DNA of 64,000 nt from an uncultured beta proteobacterium (GTDB lineage Bacteria > Pseudomonadota > Gammaproteobacteria > Burkholderiales > SG8-41): NCBI GenBank assembly GCA_903889565.1, contig CAISYC010000068.1, positions 124,001-188,000 on the forward strand, in the 5' to 3' direction. Both the position numbers and the translations under genes were made by a program. This document shows, one piece after another, positions 25,874-34,624 of the stretch (position 1 is the stretch's first letter; every line of letters starts with the position of its first letter). Under the pieces are notes generated by a model. It worked only from the letters and a program-made list of their open reading frames with translations. It had not been told where the DNA came from and did no database searches.

Positions 25874-26500
25874 TTATTCCTGCGGCACGTGGTCGAAGAA
25901 ATCGACCACGCCGGTTTCAAGCGAGTATTCGGCCCCGACCACGAGCAGGCCGTTTTTCTGGATCAGGTTTTCGAGCAGGCGCGAGCCGTGGCGCAGATGA
26001 TGCACCGAGGCGCGGATGTTGGCGCGCACCGCATGTTTGACCAGCGCCTCCGGATTCTGCCGCAGTTCCGTATCCATCAGCGGCTCGACCGAAGGCCGGA
26101 TGCAATCGACGATCGAACGCAGATTGGGCGACTGATCGGCGGTCGGGCGGCCGAGTTCCTCGACGGTGGCGAGAATGGCGTTGCAGCGCGAATGACCGAG
26201 CACGACGACAAGGCGGATGCCCGAGCGTTCGGCGGCGAACTCGACGCTGCCGACCTGCGAGGGGGCGACGATGTTGCCGGCGACGCGCACGATGAAGAGG
26301 TCGCCGAGGCCCTGATCGAACACGATCTCGGCCGGCACGCGCGAATCGGAGCAGCCGAGAATGATTGCAAACGGTTCCTGCTTCGCGATGCTGTCGCCGC
26401 GCCGCGTCTGGCTCAGCATGGCTTCAACGCTGCGTACGCCGGCGGCGAAGCGTTTATTGCCTTCCTGCAGGCGGTGGAGGGCTTCGGTGGCGGGGATCAT
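25874..26500 (-). CDS. Beta-class carbonic anhydrase
   Basis: 208 residues. The zinc ligands and catalytic dyad are visible: CSDSRVP (Cys50, Asp52, Arg54) and GHSRCNAI (His103, Cys106), with AGNIVAPSQVGSVEFA between. The enzyme interconverts carbon dioxide and bicarbonate. It is 45 bases after the TauD-type gene on the same strand and may be co-transcribed with it, so it could serve to handle the CO2 released by the dioxygenase, though that link is only inferred. Confidence 0.92.
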   Translation of the reverse strand: MIPATEALHRLQEGNKRFAAGVRSVEAMLSQTRRGDSIAKQEPFAIILGCSDSRVPAEIVFDQGLGDLFIVRVAGNIVAPSQVGSVEFAAERSGIRLVVVLGHSRCNAILATVEELGRPTADQSPNLRSIVDCIRPSVEPLMDTELRQNPEALVKHAVRANIRASVHHLRHGSRLLENLIQKNGLLVVGAEYSLETGVVDFFDHVPQE

Positions 26501-26545
26501 CGGAGGATTATCGCCGACTGTTACCGCAGGATCAAACGCTGTTAT

Positions 26546-27418
26546 TCAGGCGACGGTCGCCGGTTCGATATCGAGCGTCGTGGTGCGCCGCAGTTCGCGC
26601 CGGAGTTTCACGTCGTCGAACGGCCTCGCGCGGTGCATGGTCGTGCGGTTGTCCCAGATCACGAGGTCGCGTTCGCGCCAGGCGTGGCTGTAGACGAAGC
26701 ACGGCTGGGTGGCGTGCTCCATCAGCTCGCGGATCAGCAGGCGGCCCTCGGCCAGCGACATGCCGATCACGCTGGAGGCATGCGCGGCAAGATAGAGCGA
26801 ACGGCGGCCGTCTTTCATGGTGCGCACCAGCGGTTGCGCCACGCCTTTGAGTTTTTCTTTTTCTTCTGGCGTGAACTCGAAACCCAGCGTTTCGCGTGAG
26901 TAGGCGATCGAATGATGCACCTTGAGGTGTTCGATCGTTTTTTTCATTTCCGCATCGAGCGCGTCATACGCCGCGCGCATGCAGGCGAATTCGGTATTTG
27001 GGCTCGCCGCCGGCAGCACGCGTGCCGACAACAGCGAGTAACGCCCGGGCGGATTCACGAACGAGGCGTCGGTATGCCACAGCCGGTTGGCGAGCGAGCC
27101 CATGCGGCGGCGGTCGTTGGGCGGCAGGATTTCGCCGTTGGGACCGACGTTCGAAATATCCGAGAGCGCCTCGGTGCCGAGCCGGCTTTTGACCAGCACG
27201 GCCTGTGAGGTCTGCGTGTGCAGTTTGCCGTCGAAACGCTGCGCGAAGTCGAGCTGCTCTTCGTCCGTGAACGGCTGGTCACGGAACACCAGCACGCCGT
27301 AGCGATCCATGCCGGCGCGGATGGCGGCGAGTGTTGCCGCATCGCGCACGGCCCGCAAATCGATTGTGCTCGCTTCGGCGGCGAACAGCGGGTGCAGGGG
27401 GTTAAATGCGAGAGTCAT
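26546..27418 (-). CDS. TauD/TfdA-family 2-oxoglutarate-dependent dioxygenase
   Basis: 290 residues. The iron facial triad is His115 and Asp117 (WHTDASF) and His262 (TTMHRARPF), with the 2-oxoglutarate Arg in the RRELRRTTT stretch. The start GVLVFRDQPFTDEEQLDFAQRFD is the TfdA-like N-terminus. It decarboxylates 2-oxoglutarate to hydroxylate a substrate such as an alkylsulfonate or phenoxyacetate. Not orthologous to the protein at 31206, which is from a different subgroup. Substrate unknown. Confidence 0.9.
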   Translation of the reverse strand: MTLAFNPLHPLFAAEASTIDLRAVRDAATLAAIRAGMDRYGVLVFRDQPFTDEEQLDFAQRFDGKLHTQTSQAVLVKSRLGTEALSDISNVGPNGEILPPNDRRRMGSLANRLWHTDASFVNPPGRYSLLSARVLPAASPNTEFACMRAAYDALDAEMKKTIEHLKVHHSIAYSRETLGFEFTPEEKEKLKGVAQPLVRTMKDGRRSLYLAAHASSVIGMSLAEGRLLIRELMEHATQPCFVYSHAWRERDLVIWDNRTTMHRARPFDDVKLRRELRRTTTLDIEPATVA

Positions 27419-27442
27419 GGCTTAAGCTCTTGGGTTTTGCAG

Positions 27443-27492
27443 CGCAGGCGACTCGCCTGCAACAAACCGGCAGGCGAGTCGCCTGCGCCACG
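27443..27492. repeat. Inverted pair of the GCAGGCGA-type dispersed repeat
   Basis: GCGCAGGCGACTCGCCTGC and, 13 bases later, GGCAGGCGAGTCGCCTGCGCC form two palindromes around AACAAACC. They share GCAGGCGA...TCGCCTGC with the repeats at 18215 and 42233. They lie just upstream of the TauD-type gene start, so they may carry a regulatory or stop function. Confidence 0.55.
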
Positions 27493-27632
27493 TTAATTCG
27501 AGCGATGCTCAAGTAGTATCGGCGCAGAATACAACGGCAGTCAATCCTGCGTGCAGATAGCGGTATTTCCGGTTGAATCGCTGGATGCATAGCTCTTAGA
27601 ATTCACGGGCAGCGAATACCGGCTGAAATGCC

Positions 27633-28601
27633 ATGACAACCATGTATAAATTGCCCGTAGCATTGCTTGCCGTCATCGCCTTGTTCGCAATGCCGGTGTC
27701 GGCGCAGCCGTATCCGTCCAGACCGATCCGCATCATTCTGCCGTTCGCGCCCGGCGGCCCGACCGATTTGCTGGGCCGTGTGGTCGGCCAGAAAATGACC
27801 GAGTCCTGGGGGCAGCCGGTGGTGGTCGAGAGCAGAACCGGCGCCAACGGCGTGGTCGCCGCCGAGTTCGTTGCGCGCAGCGCGCCGGACGGCTATACGC
27901 TGCTGATCGGCACCAACGGCACGCACGGCATCAATGCCAGCTTGTTTCCGAAACTGTCGTACGACACGGTCAACGATTTCGCGCCGGTCGGCCGCATCGG
28001 CTTTGCGCCGTATGTGCTCGTCGCGCATCCCTCGCTGCCGGTGCGCAGCGCCAAAGAGTTGATCCAGCTTGCGAAGGGGGCGCCGGGCCAGATCGCCTGC
28101 GCCTCCGGCGGCAGCCCCTCGCAGCTTTCCTGCGCGTTGTTTAAAAGCCTGGCGAAAATAGATCTGCTGATGATCCCTTACAAAGGCAACTCGCTGGCGG
28201 TTTCGTCGGTGATCGGCGGCGAAACCTCGCTGGTGTTCGGCGGCGTGGCGCAGTCGGCGCCGCAGATCAAGGCCGGCCGCTTGCGCGCCATCGGCGTGAC
28301 AAGTCTGATGCGTACGCCGGTGATGCGGGATGTGCCGGCGATCGCCGAGACCGGCCTGCCCGGTTATGAGGTCTCGACCTGGTACGGCATGCTGGCGCCG
28401 GCGGCCACGTCGCGCGCGATCATCGACAAACTCAATGCCGAGCTGGTGCGCATTCTGGCGCTGCCGGATGTGCGCGAACGGCTTGCCGCCGAGGCCTATG
28501 AACTTCCGTCCGACACGCCGGACCAGTTTGCCGCGCTGATCAAGGCCGAACTCGCGAAGTGGGCGAAGGTTGTCCGGGAAACCGGCGTCAGGCCGGAATA
28601 G
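27633..28601 (+). CDS. Bug/TctC-family solute-binding protein
   Basis: 322 residues. Signal peptide VALLAVIALFAMPVSAQ, then YPSRPIRIILPFAPGGPTDLLGR with the ligand loop APGGPTD. The domain closes with QLAKGAPGQIACASGGSPS, GNSLAVSSVIGGETSLVFGG and the terminal AKVVRETGVRPE, all typical. It stands alone between the TauD gene (divergent) and an RcnB-like gene, with no permease nearby. Confidence 0.9.
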   Translation: MTTMYKLPVALLAVIALFAMPVSAQPYPSRPIRIILPFAPGGPTDLLGRVVGQKMTESWGQPVVVESRTGANGVVAAEFVARSAPDGYTLLIGTNGTHGINASLFPKLSYDTVNDFAPVGRIGFAPYVLVAHPSLPVRSAKELIQLAKGAPGQIACASGGSPSQLSCALFKSLAKIDLLMIPYKGNSLAVSSVIGGETSLVFGGVAQSAPQIKAGRLRAIGVTSLMRTPVMRDVPAIAETGLPGYEVSTWYGMLAPAATSRAIIDKLNAELVRILALPDVRERLAAEAYELPSDTPDQFAALIKAELAKWAKVVRETGVRPE

Positions 28602-28756
28602 CCGAAACCTGCTTTCCGCGGGCTGGGTACGCCAGCGCACAGAAGCGCGCGTGGCATCCGCCTATCCTTTGCGAACTGACCGGCCCCGTGCCGGGAAAGG
28701 CCGACCGCACAACTGTGCGCGGCAGACAGTGCGCGACACAACCAAACGGAGCAGGC

Positions 28757-29137
28757 ATGAACAGCAAAAAAATCATAGCAGCCGTCACGGCGATTTTTCT
28801 GGCCAGCAGCGGGCTCGCCTTGGCCCAGGGCAAGGGCAATGATCGCGGCCACGACGAGAAGGGTCAGCGCGGCGAACCGCAGGATCATCGCAATGACGGC
28901 GGTCGCGGCAATAATGAAGCGCGCCGCGACGAGCGCGGCGCCGGTCCCAATCACGATTATTACCGCGGCGGACGCATGCCCGCCGAATACCGCCACCGCC
29001 AATATGTGGTGGACGACTGGCGCGGTCACAACCTGCGCGCGCCGCCGCGCGGTTATCACTGGGTGCAATCGGGTGGCGATTATGTCTTGATTGCAATCGC
29101 TTCAGGGATCATCGCGGACGTTCTGTTGAGCCGCTAG
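28757..29137 (+). CDS. RcnB-like exported protein
   Basis: 126 residues from ATG 28757. A signal peptide (IIAAVTAIFLASSGLALAQ) is followed by a Gly/Arg/Asp/His-rich low-complexity stretch, and the RcnB domain YVVDDWRGHNLRAPPRGYHWVQSGGDYVLIAIASGII at the C-terminus. RcnB in E. coli helps to maintain nickel/cobalt homeostasis in the periplasm; whether this distant relative does is unknown. A strong bidirectional terminator follows. Confidence 0.85.
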   Translation: MNSKKIIAAVTAIFLASSGLALAQGKGNDRGHDEKGQRGEPQDHRNDGGRGNNEARRDERGAGPNHDYYRGGRMPAEYRHRQYVVDDWRGHNLRAPPRGYHWVQSGGDYVLIAIASGIIADVLLSR

Positions 29138-29169
29138 CAGTCATTGCACCTGCGGTGCAGACGAAAAAA

Positions 29170-29195
29170 AGCCCGGCCATGTGCCGGGCTTTTTT
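29170..29195. terminator. Bidirectional intrinsic terminator
   Basis: An eight-base stem AGCCCGGC/GCCGGGCT (29170-29177, 29183-29190) with a five-base loop, preceded by seven A and followed by six T. It serves the RcnB-like gene from the left and the Bug gene at 29216 from the right, which converge here. Confidence 0.9.
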
Positions 29196-29215
29196 CGTTG
29201 TTGTGGCGGGCGCAT

Positions 29216-30208
29216 TCAATCGATTTTGATCCCCGCTTCGCGGATGACGCGGCCCCACCGTTCGTATTCGTCTTTAATGTGTGCAGCGAATTCCGCTGGT
29301 GAATTGCCGCCGGGTTCCGCCGCCGAATCGCGCATGCCTGCGCGGACATCCTCTTTGCGCAGGATGGCGACGATTTCGCGATTCAGGCGCGCAATGATTT
29401 CCGGGGGCGTTTTCGCCGGCGCGAACGCCCCGTACCACGGGCCTGCTGTATAGCCGGGCAGCGTTTCGGCAACTGTCGGCAGGTCCGGAAACAACGGCGA
29501 ACGCTTCAGCGACGTCAGTGCAATTGCGCGAAGGCGGCCGGCTTTGATATGGGTGATCAGCGAAATGGATTCGGCAAAACCGATGCTGACTTCGCCGGAG
29601 ATGAGCGCGACGGTGGCGGGACCGGTGCCTTTGTACGGCACGTGGATCATTTTGGTTCCCGCGCGCAGATCGAACAATGCGCCGGCGAGATGCCCGGTGC
29701 CGCCGTTGCCCGAGGATGAGTAGGTCAGCTCGCCGGCGCGCGCCTTGGCGAACTGGATGAACTCTTTGACGGTTTTTACCGGTATCGACGGATGCACGGC
29801 AAAGATTGCCGGCACGCTCGCCACCAGCGTGATGGGAGCGAGGTCTTTCAGAGGGTCGTAGGGCATGTTCTTGTTCAAATGCGGTGATACCACTATCGGT
29901 GACGGAGAGGCGAGCAGCAGTGTGTAACCGTCGGGCGCGGCTTTGGCCACGGCGTCGGCGCCGATGACGCCGCCCGCGCCGGCGCGGTTTTCAACGACGA
30001 CACTGACGCCGAGGTTCTCCGTCAGTTTTTGTGCGAGCAATCGCGCGAAGTAATCTGTGCCGCCGCCGGGTGCGTAGGGCGAGACCAGCCGCAGCGGGCG
30101 GTTCGGATAGTTTTGCGCGCACACTGCATGGGCAAATGCCGCGGCGCCTGCGACCGCGGCAGCAAGCAGCAGCGGCAGGTTTGCAAATTGCGCGCGTGCG
30201 CCGCGCAT
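29216..30208 (-). CDS. Bug/TctC-family solute-binding protein
   Basis: 330 residues from ATG 30208; the start codon shares one base with the stop of the upstream Bug gene (TGATG), so the two are translationally coupled. Signal sequence LPLLLAAAVAGAAAFAHAVCAQ, then NYPNRPLRLVSPYAPGGGTDYFAR. The internal pattern FIQFAKARAGELTYSSSGNGGTGHLAG and HVPYKGTGPATVALISGE is typical. Two binding proteins in a row suggest ligand diversification. Confidence 0.9.
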   Translation of the reverse strand: MRGARAQFANLPLLLAAAVAGAAAFAHAVCAQNYPNRPLRLVSPYAPGGGTDYFARLLAQKLTENLGVSVVVENRAGAGGVIGADAVAKAAPDGYTLLLASPSPIVVSPHLNKNMPYDPLKDLAPITLVASVPAIFAVHPSIPVKTVKEFIQFAKARAGELTYSSSGNGGTGHLAGALFDLRAGTKMIHVPYKGTGPATVALISGEVSIGFAESISLITHIKAGRLRAIALTSLKRSPLFPDLPTVAETLPGYTAGPWYGAFAPAKTPPEIIARLNREIVAILRKEDVRAGMRDSAAEPGGNSPAEFAAHIKDEYERWGRVIREAGIKID

Positions 30209-31209
30209 CAATCGAGGCGCGCGCCGGATTCCCTGACGACCCTGGTCCATTTCACGACTTCCGATTTGACGAAGGCGCCGAACATCGCGGCATTTTCGCC
30301 CCTGATGTCGAAGCCCTGAGATTCGAGCGACTGTCTGACGTCGGCATCGCGCAGCAACTTTACCGTTTCGTCGAACAATGCGGCGACCGCCGCGGCCGGC
30401 GTTTTCGCCGGCGCGAGCAGGCCGTGCCACGATACCGCTTCGTAGCCCGGCACACCGCCTTCGGCGACAGTCGGAACGGCCGGCAGTGCGGCTGAGCGCG
30501 TCGCGCCGCTGACCGCCAGCGCGCGCAGCTTGCCGTTCGCAAGATGCGGCGCCGATGACGAAATGATGTTGAACATCATCGGCACGCGTCCGGCCACTAC
30601 GTCGAGCAATGCCGCCGGGCTGCCTTTGTACGGGATGTGATTGATCCGGATGCCGGTCATTGACTTCAGCAGTTCCATCGCCAGTTGTATCGCGCTGCCG
30701 TTGCCCGAAGAAGCGTAATTCAATTCACCGGGCTTTGCTTTCGCCAGGGCGACCAGTTCTTTGACGCTGCTCACGTTCAGCGCGGGATTGGCCACCAGCA
30801 ACAGCGGCGCCGCATCCACCAGCATGACCGGCGCGAAGTCCGTGACCGGATCAAACGGCAGGTGCTCGCTCATGCCGGGCGTGATGGCCAGCGAAGTGGT
30901 TGCCATCAGCAGCGTGTAGCCGTCGGCGTTCGCCTTGGCCACGATGTCCATGCCGATAATGGTGGCGCCGCCCGGCCGGTTATCGACAACCACCGAATAA
31001 CCGGGCCGCGTGGAAAGTTTTTGCGCGAGTGTGCGCGCGACGATGTCAGTGCCACTGCCCGCCGGGTAGGGTACTACCAGCCTGATCGGTCTCGCCGGGA
31101 AGGTCTGCGCGGGCGCGGCGGCACAGACTACGGTCGCCGCGAGCGCGCTGCAGGCCAGTGTTGACCGCTGCAAAACCGTTGCGCGCGGAATTGCAGCGCG
31201 GATCCTCAA
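30208..31209 (-). CDS. Bug/TctC-family solute-binding protein
   Basis: 333 residues, overlapping the upstream dioxygenase stop by four bases (ATGA). A signal peptide (STLACSALAATVVCAAAPAQ) precedes TFPARPIRLVVPYPAGSGTDIVAR, where the loop is PAGSGTD instead of APGG. LVALAKAKPGELNYASSGNGSAIQLAM and HIPYKGSPAALLDVVAG are family hallmarks. Coupling to the TauD-type dioxygenase suggests they act on the same substrate. Confidence 0.9.
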   Translation of the reverse strand: MRIRAAIPRATVLQRSTLACSALAATVVCAAAPAQTFPARPIRLVVPYPAGSGTDIVARTLAQKLSTRPGYSVVVDNRPGGATIIGMDIVAKANADGYTLLMATTSLAITPGMSEHLPFDPVTDFAPVMLVDAAPLLLVANPALNVSSVKELVALAKAKPGELNYASSGNGSAIQLAMELLKSMTGIRINHIPYKGSPAALLDVVAGRVPMMFNIISSSAPHLANGKLRALAVSGATRSAALPAVPTVAEGGVPGYEAVSWHGLLAPAKTPAAAVAALFDETVKLLRDADVRQSLESQGFDIRGENAAMFGAFVKSEVVKWTRVVRESGARLD

Positions 31210-32222
31210 ACGACGCTCGCCTGGCCGGGCAGGCGCTCAAGCGTTTTTTCGATTCCCTCGTAATCCCTGAACAGTTCTTTCCGGACGGGGCGGCGCAGGC
31301 CGTGCGCCTTGAGCCACAGCCGCACCATGTGCCGGCGGCGCTCGGGTTCCGGATAATCCTCGAATTCGGTGCGCGCGTGCAGCGTCGTATAGTTGTTGAC
31401 GAACTGCATGTCGCCACGGTCGAGCATCATGTCAAGGCGCATACGCGGATCGTTGGCGAGCGCGTCCATGCAATCGAGCGCGGCGGTTTCAAGATTGCTG
31501 TACTTTGCGTAACCCATCTTGCGCGCGTTCTCGATGGTGTTGCGCAGAATGCGGCAGCTGACCACACCATCGGTGACGCTGTATACCGGCAGCCGGTAGG
31601 TGGAAAACGCACCGCCTTCCTCGACGTGGGCGTGGATGTAGCCGTTCTCCAGCGGCGCCAGGTAATCGGGGTGGCGGGCCGCGATTTCCTCATAGATGCG
31701 GGTCGAACTGACAATGCTGCTCAGGCCGCCCGATTTCGCAGTCCGCTGGCAGAGCAGGCCGACGATATCGCAGCGGTCGGTGTGAAACATCAGCCGCTGG
31801 TTGGTGCGATAGCCGCGCACGCGTCCGGTACCCATTTTGACGCCCTCGTCGAAGACTTCGCCGAGCATGTCGCCATACGAGTTTTGCGAAACCGGCGTTC
31901 CCATGTGCAGGCCGATACCCCAAAAAATGGTGCGCACCTGGCGGTCGCCGAGTTCCCCGGCAGGCAACCCCTTGACCAGCATGAAGCCGCGCCCCTGGTT
32001 GAGCTCGGCGGCCCATTGTTCAATCAGCGGCCGCATCGACGTCAGCGCAAAGTCTTCGCGCCTGATGGCTGTGACTTCGAGTCCGCGCTCGATGCAATGG
32101 CGGGCGGCGGTGCTGAGTTCGGCGACCTGGCTTGCGCTCAGGGTCGCGATCCAGGAATCGTCGTTGCGAAAATCGTCGCCGACCCAGGCCGACGGGTCGC
32201 GGCGCTTGGCCTGCGATGTCAT
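31206..32222 (-). CDS. TauD/TfdA-family dioxygenase (subgroup with gamma-butyrobetaine-like features)
   Basis: 338 residues. His147 and Asp149 (MFHTDRCDI), His282 (TTLHARTEFEDY) and Arg about 301 (RRRHMVRLWL) supply the Fe(II)/2-oxoglutarate site. The residue run WGIGLHMGTPVSQNSYGDMLGEV near 101-123 marks a TauD-like subgroup common next to transport genes in Burkholderiales. First gene of a three-gene unit with two Bug proteins, coupled by overlapping start/stop codons. Substrate unknown. Confidence 0.9.
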   Translation of the reverse strand: MTSQAKRRDPSAWVGDDFRNDDSWIATLSASQVAELSTAARHCIERGLEVTAIRREDFALTSMRPLIEQWAAELNQGRGFMLVKGLPAGELGDRQVRTIFWGIGLHMGTPVSQNSYGDMLGEVFDEGVKMGTGRVRGYRTNQRLMFHTDRCDIVGLLCQRTAKSGGLSSIVSSTRIYEEIAARHPDYLAPLENGYIHAHVEEGGAFSTYRLPVYSVTDGVVSCRILRNTIENARKMGYAKYSNLETAALDCMDALANDPRMRLDMMLDRGDMQFVNNYTTLHARTEFEDYPEPERRRHMVRLWLKAHGLRRPVRKELFRDYEGIEKTLERLPGQASVV

Positions 32223-32289
32223 ATAGAACCTCTCGAATTGTCGTCGCTGGTGGCGGGCGGCAGGCGTTGCGCGTGCCGCCCGCTCATGG

Positions 32290-32886
32290 TTATAGCGGTC
32301 TGATCTGCACCTTGCGGAACTTCACCACGCCGCCGCCGTATTGCAGCGCGAACGGACCCTTGGCGAATTTGCTGTCGCGCACATCGACGGTTTTGATGCC
32401 GTTGAGCACGATGGTCAGTTGCGGACCTTTGGCGGTGATTTCGTAGACGTTCCACTGGCCGCCGGCCTTCAGCGGCACGATTGCCGGCGCCACGTTGGGA
32501 ATGCCGCCGGTGCCGTACGACGGATCGGGTCGCTTGTCGAAAATATTGACCTCATACGCGGTGTCGGCACCGATCTTGGCCGGGTTCTGCGCGCGGATGA
32601 AGATGCCGCTGTTGGCATCCGAATCGACCCAGAATTCGGCGCGGATCTGGAAGTCGGCGTACGACTCCTTGGTTACCAGGTAGCTCGCGTCCTTGCCGCC
32701 GAGATCGGCGATGACAAGGCCGTCGTCGATGCGCCAGTTGGCGTCGCCGACGCGATTGAAGCTGTTGAGATTGCTGCCGTCGAACACCGTGATCCAGCCG
32801 GCGTCGGCCGACGGCTGCGTGGCGCAGCCGGTCAGCGTCAATGCAAGTGCCAGCAATGCTGATGCAATAGCGGATGGAAACTTCAT
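32290..32886 (-). CDS. DUF1080-domain lipoprotein (3-keto-glycoside hydrolase-like)
   Basis: 198 residues. A lipoprotein signal ends LTLTGC (lipobox, Cys about 21), so it is probably anchored in the outer or inner membrane. The domain runs WITVFDGSNLNSFNRVGDANWRIDDGLVIADLG, then DFQIRAEFWVDSDANSGIFIRAQ and VNIFDKRPDPSYGTGGI. DUF1080 proteins resemble concanavalin-like lectins and include hydrolases of 3-keto-sugars. No partner enzyme is adjacent. Confidence 0.85.
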   Translation of the reverse strand: MKFPSAIASALLALALTLTGCATQPSADAGWITVFDGSNLNSFNRVGDANWRIDDGLVIADLGGKDASYLVTKESYADFQIRAEFWVDSDANSGIFIRAQNPAKIGADTAYEVNIFDKRPDPSYGTGGIPNVAPAIVPLKAGGQWNVYEITAKGPQLTIVLNGIKTVDVRDSKFAKGPFALQYGGGVVKFRKVQIRPL

Positions 32887-33053
32887 ATTGATCTCCCCCG
32901 GCGCGATGGCCGATTAGTTGTGTGACAGCGTTTTGAATTGTTGTTCGCTGCCGGACCAAGGATGAAACAGGGGGCGGGCACTGTCAAGCCGGCGCCGCCG
33001 CGAAGCGGATGCCGGTCACCGGCGGAATTCGGATTTTCCGGCGCGCGGCCGGG

Positions 33054-33815
33054 CTAGGGCGCTTTGGGCAGGAAGGGCGTCAACATGTCCATCGGCAACG
33101 GAAAAATGATGGTCGTATTCTTGTCGGCGCCGATCACCGTGAGCGTTTCGAGGTAGCGCAACTGGATCGCCTGCGGTTCCTGCGCGAGAATCTTCGCCGC
33201 CTGGAACAGTTTCTCCGCGGCCTGCAGTTCACCCTCGGCGTGGATGACCTTGGCGCGCCGTTCGCGCTCGGCCTCGGCCTGACGGGCGATCGCCCGCACC
33301 ATCGACTCGGTGAGGTCAACCTGTTTGATTTCGACGTTGGCGACCTTGATGCCCCAGGAATCGGTTTGCGCGTCGAGCGCCTGCTGGATGTCCGCATTCA
33401 GGCGTTCGCGTTCGGCGAGCATGTCGTCGAGCTGGTGCTTGCCGAGCACCGAGCGCAGCATGGTTTGTGCGAGCTGGCTGGTGGCGTTGAGAAAATCGAC
33501 GACCTGAATGATCGCTTTTTGCGGATCGACCACGCGCAGGTAGACCACTGCGCTGACCTTGACCGACACGTTGTCGCGCGAAATGACGTCCTGCGTTGGC
33601 ACCTCAAGCACCACGGTGCGCAGATCCACCCGCACCGCCTGCTGAATCAGCGGAATGATCAGCACGAGCCCCGGCCCCTTGACCTGCTTGAAACGGCCGA
33701 GCGTGAACACCACACCGCGTTCGTATTCGCGGAAAATCCGCACCGCGTTGAGCAAAATGATGACGGCGAATAACAAAGCCACGCCCGTCGCCAACCAGCC
33801 GGTGTCAAAAAGCAT
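33054..33815 (-). CDS. Slipin (stomatin-like SPFH/Band 7) membrane protein
   Basis: 253 residues. One N-terminal hydrophobic anchor (WLATGVALLFAVIILLNAVRIF, about 7-28) is followed by the SPFH core VFTLGRFKQVKGPGLVLIIPLIQQAVRVDLRTVV, then TSQLAQTMLRSVLGKHQLDDMLAERERLN and the helical AEAERERRAKVIHAEGE stretch. Slipins form membrane microdomain scaffolds and are often next to an NfeD-type partner; no such gene is seen here. The gene starts two positions from the small gene downstream in the other orientation. Confidence 0.92.
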   Translation of the reverse strand: MLFDTGWLATGVALLFAVIILLNAVRIFREYERGVVFTLGRFKQVKGPGLVLIIPLIQQAVRVDLRTVVLEVPTQDVISRDNVSVKVSAVVYLRVVDPQKAIIQVVDFLNATSQLAQTMLRSVLGKHQLDDMLAERERLNADIQQALDAQTDSWGIKVANVEIKQVDLTESMVRAIARQAEAERERRAKVIHAEGELQAAEKLFQAAKILAQEPQAIQLRYLETLTVIGADKNTTIIFPLPMDMLTPFLPKAP

Positions 33816-33866
33816 CCGGCGCCGTCCTTTCGTTCTGCGTGGTTTGCATGCGCGCCTGGAGCGGTG

Positions 33867-34088
33867 CTATAGCGCCGGCATTTTCCGGGTTTTGGCCGTC
33901 GCTTTGGGCTTGGCCCTGGTCTGCGCAGGGTTGGCGGCGCGAATGGCGAGCAGGCTGTCGGCGCGTTGGTGCATGTCCGCCCGCTGCTCGGTGGTGAGTG
34001 GCTCCAATTTCAGCGGCGTGGCTGCAATACTGTGGCCGGCCGCAACGGCGAAGGCCGAAACGATGAATGCAATGACGGGTTTTTTCAT
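33867..34088 (-). CDS. Small exported protein of unknown function
   Basis: 73 residues from ATG 34088, with a GAGG ribosome site. A signal peptide (MKKPVIAFIVSAFAVAAGHSIA) is followed by a Lys/Arg/Thr-rich, probably disordered basic tail. It has no recognisable domain. It precedes the slipin gene on the same strand, so they may be co-transcribed. Confidence 0.5.
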   Translation of the reverse strand: MKKPVIAFIVSAFAVAAGHSIAATPLKLEPLTTEQRADMHQRADSLLAIRAANPAQTRAKPKATAKTRKMPAL

Positions 34089-34292
34089 GGCGGAACCTCG
34101 ATGGGTAAGTAACCGTTTGTCCGGACGTACTGTCGTGGAGGCCAGATGCTAGTTCACTGTTCCCGGGCAGTCTGTACGCCAGCGTACCGATTCCGCAAAA
34201 ATGGACGCCCGTTTCCACCCGGAACAGGCTGCGATTGGGGGCCGTCACACAAAATCCGTCATACTTTCGCGTGCAGGCCCCCGGGAGGCGTC

Positions 34293-34604
34293 ATGAAAAA
34301 TAAAAAACGGCATTGGCCGGTGGTATTCGGCGGTTTTGTCGTTGCGGTATTGCCTTGTATCGGCGTGCCGGCGGCCGATGCCGTGACGAAGTTTTCAGAG
34401 GCGCAGTGGGTCAATTACGTGAAGGTGATGAAACCGCGCCCGCCGATGCCGTTCTGGGCGCTGCGCGACACGACTAACGAGGACCTTGCCGCGATGTATC
34501 AATACATCGTCAGCCTGGGCGCGGCCGGTGCGCCGACCCCGGATTTCGTGCCGCCCGGTCAGGAACCGAAGCCGCCATACGAAACACGCCGGCTGGTGCA
34601 GTAA
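34293..34604 (+). CDS. Exported cytochrome-c-like protein without haem motif
   Basis: 103 residues from ATG 34293 (GGGAGG ribosome site). Signal peptide to about AADA. The body WVNYVKVMKPRPPMPFWALRDTTNEDLAAMYQYIVSLGAAG resembles the C-terminal half of class I cytochromes c (the region with the axial Met helix). The CxxCH motif is absent. It may be a split or decayed cytochrome, or an independent small protein family. Nothing nearby supplies the missing half. Confidence 0.55.
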   Translation: MKNKKRHWPVVFGGFVVAVLPCIGVPAADAVTKFSEAQWVNYVKVMKPRPPMPFWALRDTTNEDLAAMYQYIVSLGAAGAPTPDFVPPGQEPKPPYETRRLVQ

Positions 34605-34624
34605 AAGCGTATTGCCGTGTCGGG

